A stretch of 64,000 nt of DNA from Bacteroidia bacterium (GTDB lineage: Bacteria > Bacteroidota > Bacteroidia > Flavobacteriales > Flavobacteriaceae). The translations under genes and the position numbers were made by a program. This document shows, in pieces, positions 60,558 through 64,000 of this stretch (its first letter is position 1; the number at the start of each line of letters is the position of its first letter). Where the stretch lies: contig JAUIAY010000001.1 of NCBI GenBank assembly GCA_030425285.1, positions 420,963 to 484,962 on the forward strand. The letters run 5' to 3'. The notes under the pieces were generated by a model that was not told the DNA's origin, did no database searches, and was given only the letters and a program-made list of their open reading frames with translations.

Positions 60558-63500
60558 ATGCCATTAAGAAAATTTTTGGCTATCGTAGCTGTGCTTACGC
60601 TAGTCGCATCCTGCAAAAAAAAAGAAGTAGAAACCGACAACCTTTTTAAATTTAGAGATTATATAAGTTACACCTCGTCAGGACTAGTTTCGGTGGTTGA
60701 TCCTATTCAAATTAATTTGGCAAACGATGTTAATGGTTGGGAAATGGGACAAGAAATTACCGATAAAATCGTATCTATTTCACCACATTCCGAAGGAAAA
60801 CTAACAGTAGCTAATAAACACACACTAATTTTTACTCCAGATGAGCCTCTAGAACCAGCAACAGAATACACCGTTTCAGTAAAACTGAACAAGATCTACG
60901 ATAATATTCCGAAAGGGTTTGAAGATTACACCTTTCAGTTTAAAACCATCACACCAAATTTCAGCATCGTTGCCAACAACCTACAATCCTATAGCAAAAA
61001 CTGGCAGTATTTAGAGTCCATTTTGCGTTCGGCTGATGTGATTACTTTAGAAGACGCCAAAAAATTGGTTGAAGCCTCTCAAGGTGGAAATAACTTATCT
61101 GTCGTTTTTAATGAAAACAACACAAGTTCAAAAGTTTTTGAATTTAGAATTGATAGCATCAATCGAAAAATTGAGGATAGCGAAATTCTCGTAAAATGGA
61201 ATGGAAAAGCTATAAAAGCAGATAATTCAGGCGAAAACAAAGTGGTCATTCCTGGTATTAACAACTTCACCATTATTGATGTAGATGTTATTCAATCACC
61301 TGAACAATACCTTTCCATAAACTTTTCCGACCCATTAAAGAAGCAGCAAAATTTTGACGGATTGGTCACTATTCAAAATGTAAAAAACCCAAAATATGTT
61401 GTTGATGGCAACGTACTAAAAGTGTATCCAGACAGCAAACTGGTTGGTAATATTCTGGTTGATGTGTTTCAAGGCATTTCCAACGATGAAGGCTTTAAAC
61501 TCAAAAAACCGTTTTCCGAAAGTATTGCTTTTGAAGAATTAAAACCGCAAGTTCGATTAATCAGCAATGGTACCATTTTACCAAATTCACAGGAACTAAA
61601 ATTCAACTTTGAAGCGGTAAATTTAAGTGCTGTTGATGTACGCATCATCAAGATTTTTGAAGATAATATTTTACAATTTCTACAAGATAACAACCTCAAC
61701 AGCAATAACGAATACAACATTAAAAAAGTTGGTCGTCGCATTGCCAAACAAACCATTCAACTACAAACTGTTGCCGAAAACACTGGAAAATGGAAAGCCT
61801 ACAGCATTGATTTATCCCATTATTTTAAGGCTGATGCTGGCGCAATGTATCGTGTGGAATTGAGTTTCAACAAAAATTATTCGTTGTACGATTGCTCTGC
61901 AAACACCTCTGTCACCAATGCAGAAGATGATGAATACGACGATTATTACTACGAAGAAGACTATTATTACGAAGGCGATTACAATGAGACTTTTACCGAA
62001 GACGAGGAATTAAAAGAAGAAGAATATTGGGACAACCTCACTTACAGATACCGAAACTACACCTACAATTGGCGTGAACGCGACAACCCTTGTCACGAAG
62101 CATATTACAACGAAAACCGTATCGTATCTCAAAATCTGTTAGGTTCAAACTTGGGTGTGATTGCCAAAAAAAGCACGAACAATTCCTACTATTTTGCGGT
62201 AACTGATATTTTAACCACCAATCCGGAAGCCAATGCTTCAGTGAAAATTTACAACTTTCAGCAACAGGAAATCGCATCTTTATTTACCGACAAAGATGGA
62301 CTCGTAACTATTGATGCCGAAAAACACGCGTCATTTGCCATTGTCACCAAAGGCGCCAACAAAACCTATGTAAAATTGGCTGATGGCAATTCGTTGTCGT
62401 TAAGTAAATTTGATGTTTCCGGAAATAAATTACAACGCGGACTTAAAGGCTACATTTATGGCGAACGTGGTGTGTGGCGACCTGGAGACACACTACATTT
62501 AACTTTTATGTTGAATGATGTTGCCAACAAACTCCCAAAAGGACATCCTGTAAAACTGGAAATGACTGACCCTAACGGCAAGTTGGTTTACAAAAATATT
62601 ACTGCGGATAACCTCAACAATTTTTACACGTTTACTGTACCAACATCAACCGAAGATAAAACCGGAAATTACAACGCCAAAGTTTCGGTTGGTGGTGCGA
62701 CTTTCCATAAAGGATTGAAAATTGAAACCGTAAAACCAAACCGATTAAAACTTAAAGTCGATTTTGAAAACGACATTTTAACCAGCAACGAACCATTAAA
62801 CGGAACTTTAGATGTAAAATGGCTTCACGGAGCTGCTGGAAAAAACCTAAAAGCTGAAGTGAAAGCGAAATTCAGCACGTCGTATTCAGGATTTAAAAAT
62901 TATACCGATTACGTTTTTAACGACCCAACTCGTGAATTCAACACTGAAGAAATCAACGTGTTTGAAGGCAATGTAAATGCTGAAGGTTTAGCAAGCATCA
63001 ACAAAAAATTGGAAGTCGGCAAAAATGCTCCAGGCATGTTGAACGTACAATTTTTAGTTCGTGCTTTTGAAAATGGTGGTGATTTCTCAATGGATGCTTT
63101 TACCAAACAATACGCGCCTTACGAGTCGTTTGTCGGGTTGAAATCACCTAAAGGAAATGCTTACGGTTCGTTTTTTACAGATGAAAACCAAACCTTTGAT
63201 GTGGTTGTTGTCGATAAAGATGGTAAACCGATTAAACGCAACAATCTTGAAGTAAAAGTCTATAAAATAGAATGGCGTTGGTGGTGGAATTCCTCTTACG
63301 ATAACCTATCAAGTTACGTATCAAGCACCTATCATAGACCGTATTTAGACACCAAAGTCAATACCGATGCGAACGGAAAAGGGTCGTTCAGTATAAAAAT
63401 TCCCGATAACGAACGTGGTCGTTACCTCATTAGAGTGGTTGACCCAAAAAGTGGTCACGCCACAGGACGAACCGCTTATTTCTATAAAAACTGGTGGCAA

Positions 63501-64000
63501 AAAGCACCTTCAAACGATAAAGAAGCAGCTAAAATGTTAGTATTTTCAGCCGATAAAGAACAATATAATGTTGGTGAAACCGCAAAAATCACTTTTAATT
63601 CTGGTAACGAAGGTCGTGCTTTGGTAAGTATAGAAAATGGCACCGAAGTTCTCGATTACAGATGGGTAAAAACCCAACAAGGCGAAACGGTTGTGGATGT
63701 TCCTATAACCAATGTAATGGCGCCAAATGTGTTCGTTAATATTTCGTTGTTGCAACCACACGCTATTTCAGCAAACGATTTACCAATCCGTTTGTATGGC
63801 GTCATTCCAATTATGGTGGAAGACCCAAATACCAAACTGGAACCACAACTAAAAATGCCAGATGTGTTAAAACCAGAACAGGAATTTAAGGTTTCGGTTT
63901 CAGAAAAAAACAACAAATCCATGACTTACACTATTGCGATGGTGGAAGAAGGTTTGCTCGACTTAACGCGTTTTAAAACTCCAAATGCTTGGGATGAATT
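60558..64000 (+). CDS. Alpha-2-macroglobulin-family lipoprotein (partial, C-terminus missing)
   Basis: The frame is open from an ATG at 60558 to the window edge; 1147 residues are visible. The lipobox is VASC (Cys19). The start shows macroglobulin-like beta domains (YTVSVKLNKIYDN, QLKFNFEAVNL-type). At about 455-492 an unusual run of Asp, Glu and Tyr (DDYYYEEDYYYEGDY) interrupts the fold. The MG2-type motif YGERGVWRPGDTLHLTF follows near 632, and NERGRYLIRVVDPKSGHATGRTAYFYKNWW is a bacterial macroglobulin motif. The region where a thioester would sit lies beyond the edge. It may trap proteases at the envelope; this comes from the family. Confidence 0.9.
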   Translation, partial: MPLRKFLAIVAVLTLVASCKKKEVETDNLFKFRDYISYTSSGLVSVVDPIQINLANDVNGWEMGQEITDKIVSISPHSEGKLTVANKHTLIFTPDEPLEPATEYTVSVKLNKIYDNIPKGFEDYTFQFKTITPNFSIVANNLQSYSKNWQYLESILRSADVITLEDAKKLVEASQGGNNLSVVFNENNTSSKVFEFRIDSINRKIEDSEILVKWNGKAIKADNSGENKVVIPGINNFTIIDVDVIQSPEQYLSINFSDPLKKQQNFDGLVTIQNVKNPKYVVDGNVLKVYPDSKLVGNILVDVFQGISNDEGFKLKKPFSESIAFEELKPQVRLISNGTILPNSQELKFNFEAVNLSAVDVRIIKIFEDNILQFLQDNNLNSNNEYNIKKVGRRIAKQTIQLQTVAENTGKWKAYSIDLSHYFKADAGAMYRVELSFNKNYSLYDCSANTSVTNAEDDEYDDYYYEEDYYYEGDYNETFTEDEELKEEEYWDNLTYRYRNYTYNWRERDNPCHEAYYNENRIVSQNLLGSNLGVIAKKSTNNSYYFAVTDILTTNPEANASVKIYNFQQQEIASLFTDKDGLVTIDAEKHASFAIVTKGANKTYVKLADGNSLSLSKFDVSGNKLQRGLKGYIYGERGVWRPGDTLHLTFMLNDVANKLPKGHPVKLEMTDPNGKLVYKNITADNLNNFYTFTVPTSTEDKTGNYNAKVSVGGATFHKGLKIETVKPNRLKLKVDFENDILTSNEPLNGTLDVKWLHGAAGKNLKAEVKAKFSTSYSGFKNYTDYVFNDPTREFNTEEINVFEGNVNAEGLASINKKLEVGKNAPGMLNVQFLVRAFENGGDFSMDAFTKQYAPYESFVGLKSPKGNAYGSFFTDENQTFDVVVVDKDGKPIKRNNLEVKVYKIEWRWWWNSSYDNLSSYVSSTYHRPYLDTKVNTDANGKGSFSIKIPDNERGRYLIRVVDPKSGHATGRTAYFYKNWWQKAPSNDKEAAKMLVFSADKEQYNVGETAKITFNSGNEGRALVSIENGTEVLDYRWVKTQQGETVVDVPITNVMAPNVFVNISLLQPHAISANDLPIRLYGVIPIMVEDPNTKLEPQLKMPDVLKPEQEFKVSVSEKNNKSMTYTIAMVEEGLLDLTRFKTPNAWDE

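Noticed and set aside
60707-63922. Minus-strand frames inside the alpha-2-macroglobulin region
   Set aside because: The plus strand carries one continuous frame of 1147 residues with a lipobox and family motifs.
1-64000. tRNA, rRNA, riboswitch, prophage or insertion sequence
   Set aside because: I looked through the gaps on both strands and found no cloverleaf-like segment, no known riboswitch core and no transposase or phage gene. A covariance-model scan would settle small RNAs.

Overview
The window is a continuous chromosomal segment of a member of the Bacteroidota, almost certainly family Flavobacteriaceae and probably marine or marine-like. The DNA is AT-rich. Promoters match the Bacteroidota pattern TTTG-N19-TAnnTTTG, and ribosome binding sites are weak. 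The gene content is typical: TonB-dependent receptors, type IX secretion parts and cargo, the Bat operon, and SulP transporters paired with carbonic anhydrases. No tRNA, rRNA, CRISPR array, transposase or phage gene was seen. No gene-free stretch exceeds 300 bases.

Layout. 1-5.1 kb (minus): porZ, recO and a truncated hemoglobin/transferrin-type TonB receptor. 5.2-14.5 kb: housekeeping genes, namely gdhA, a barrel protein, a trans-sulfuration PLP enzyme, a DUF3298 lipoprotein, a DinB-fold protein, an ArsC/Spx-like protein with an EamA transporter, a thioesterase, then YicC-gmk-nadD and a BON/LysM protein. 14.7-17.5 kb: a lipoprotein, gpsA, and a small secreted protein enclosed by two inverted copies of a palindromic repeat. 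17.5-24.8 kb (minus): an RND efflux operon (MarR/GbsR regulator, adaptor, pump, outer-membrane factor, TetR regulator, small protein) with a near-ideal operator over its promoter. 24.8-27.0 kb: pheS, a conserved small protein and a CvpA-family protein.

27.0-35.5 kb is the most distinctive locus, a divergent iron/heme acquisition and redox island. One arm encodes a DUF6607 protein, a secreted ankyrin protein, a DUF2271 protein carrying an ApbE-type flavinylation motif, and a fused PepSY-flavodoxin-ferredoxin reductase. The other encodes a TonB receptor and a HmuY-like lipoprotein. A palindrome-rich control region lies between. The likely logic is import and capture of heme or iron on one side and cross-membrane electron transfer on the other.

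35.5-41.6 kb (minus): two SulP anion transporters, two beta-carbonic anhydrases and a UspA-like protein, a probable bicarbonate module. 41.7-50.9 kb (minus): the MoxR-DUF58-Bat (aerotolerance) operon. 51.1-53.9 kb (plus): an aldo/keto reductase, a short-chain dehydrogenase and an AlbA_2-like protein. 54.1-60.3 kb: a membrane-anchored helix-hairpin-helix protein with an OmpA-like partner, an ALDH7-type dehydrogenase, an isoaspartyl peptidase/asparaginase and a type IX type-B cargo protein. From 60.6 kb to the end: the N-terminal part of an alpha-2-macroglobulin-like lipoprotein, cut by the window edge.
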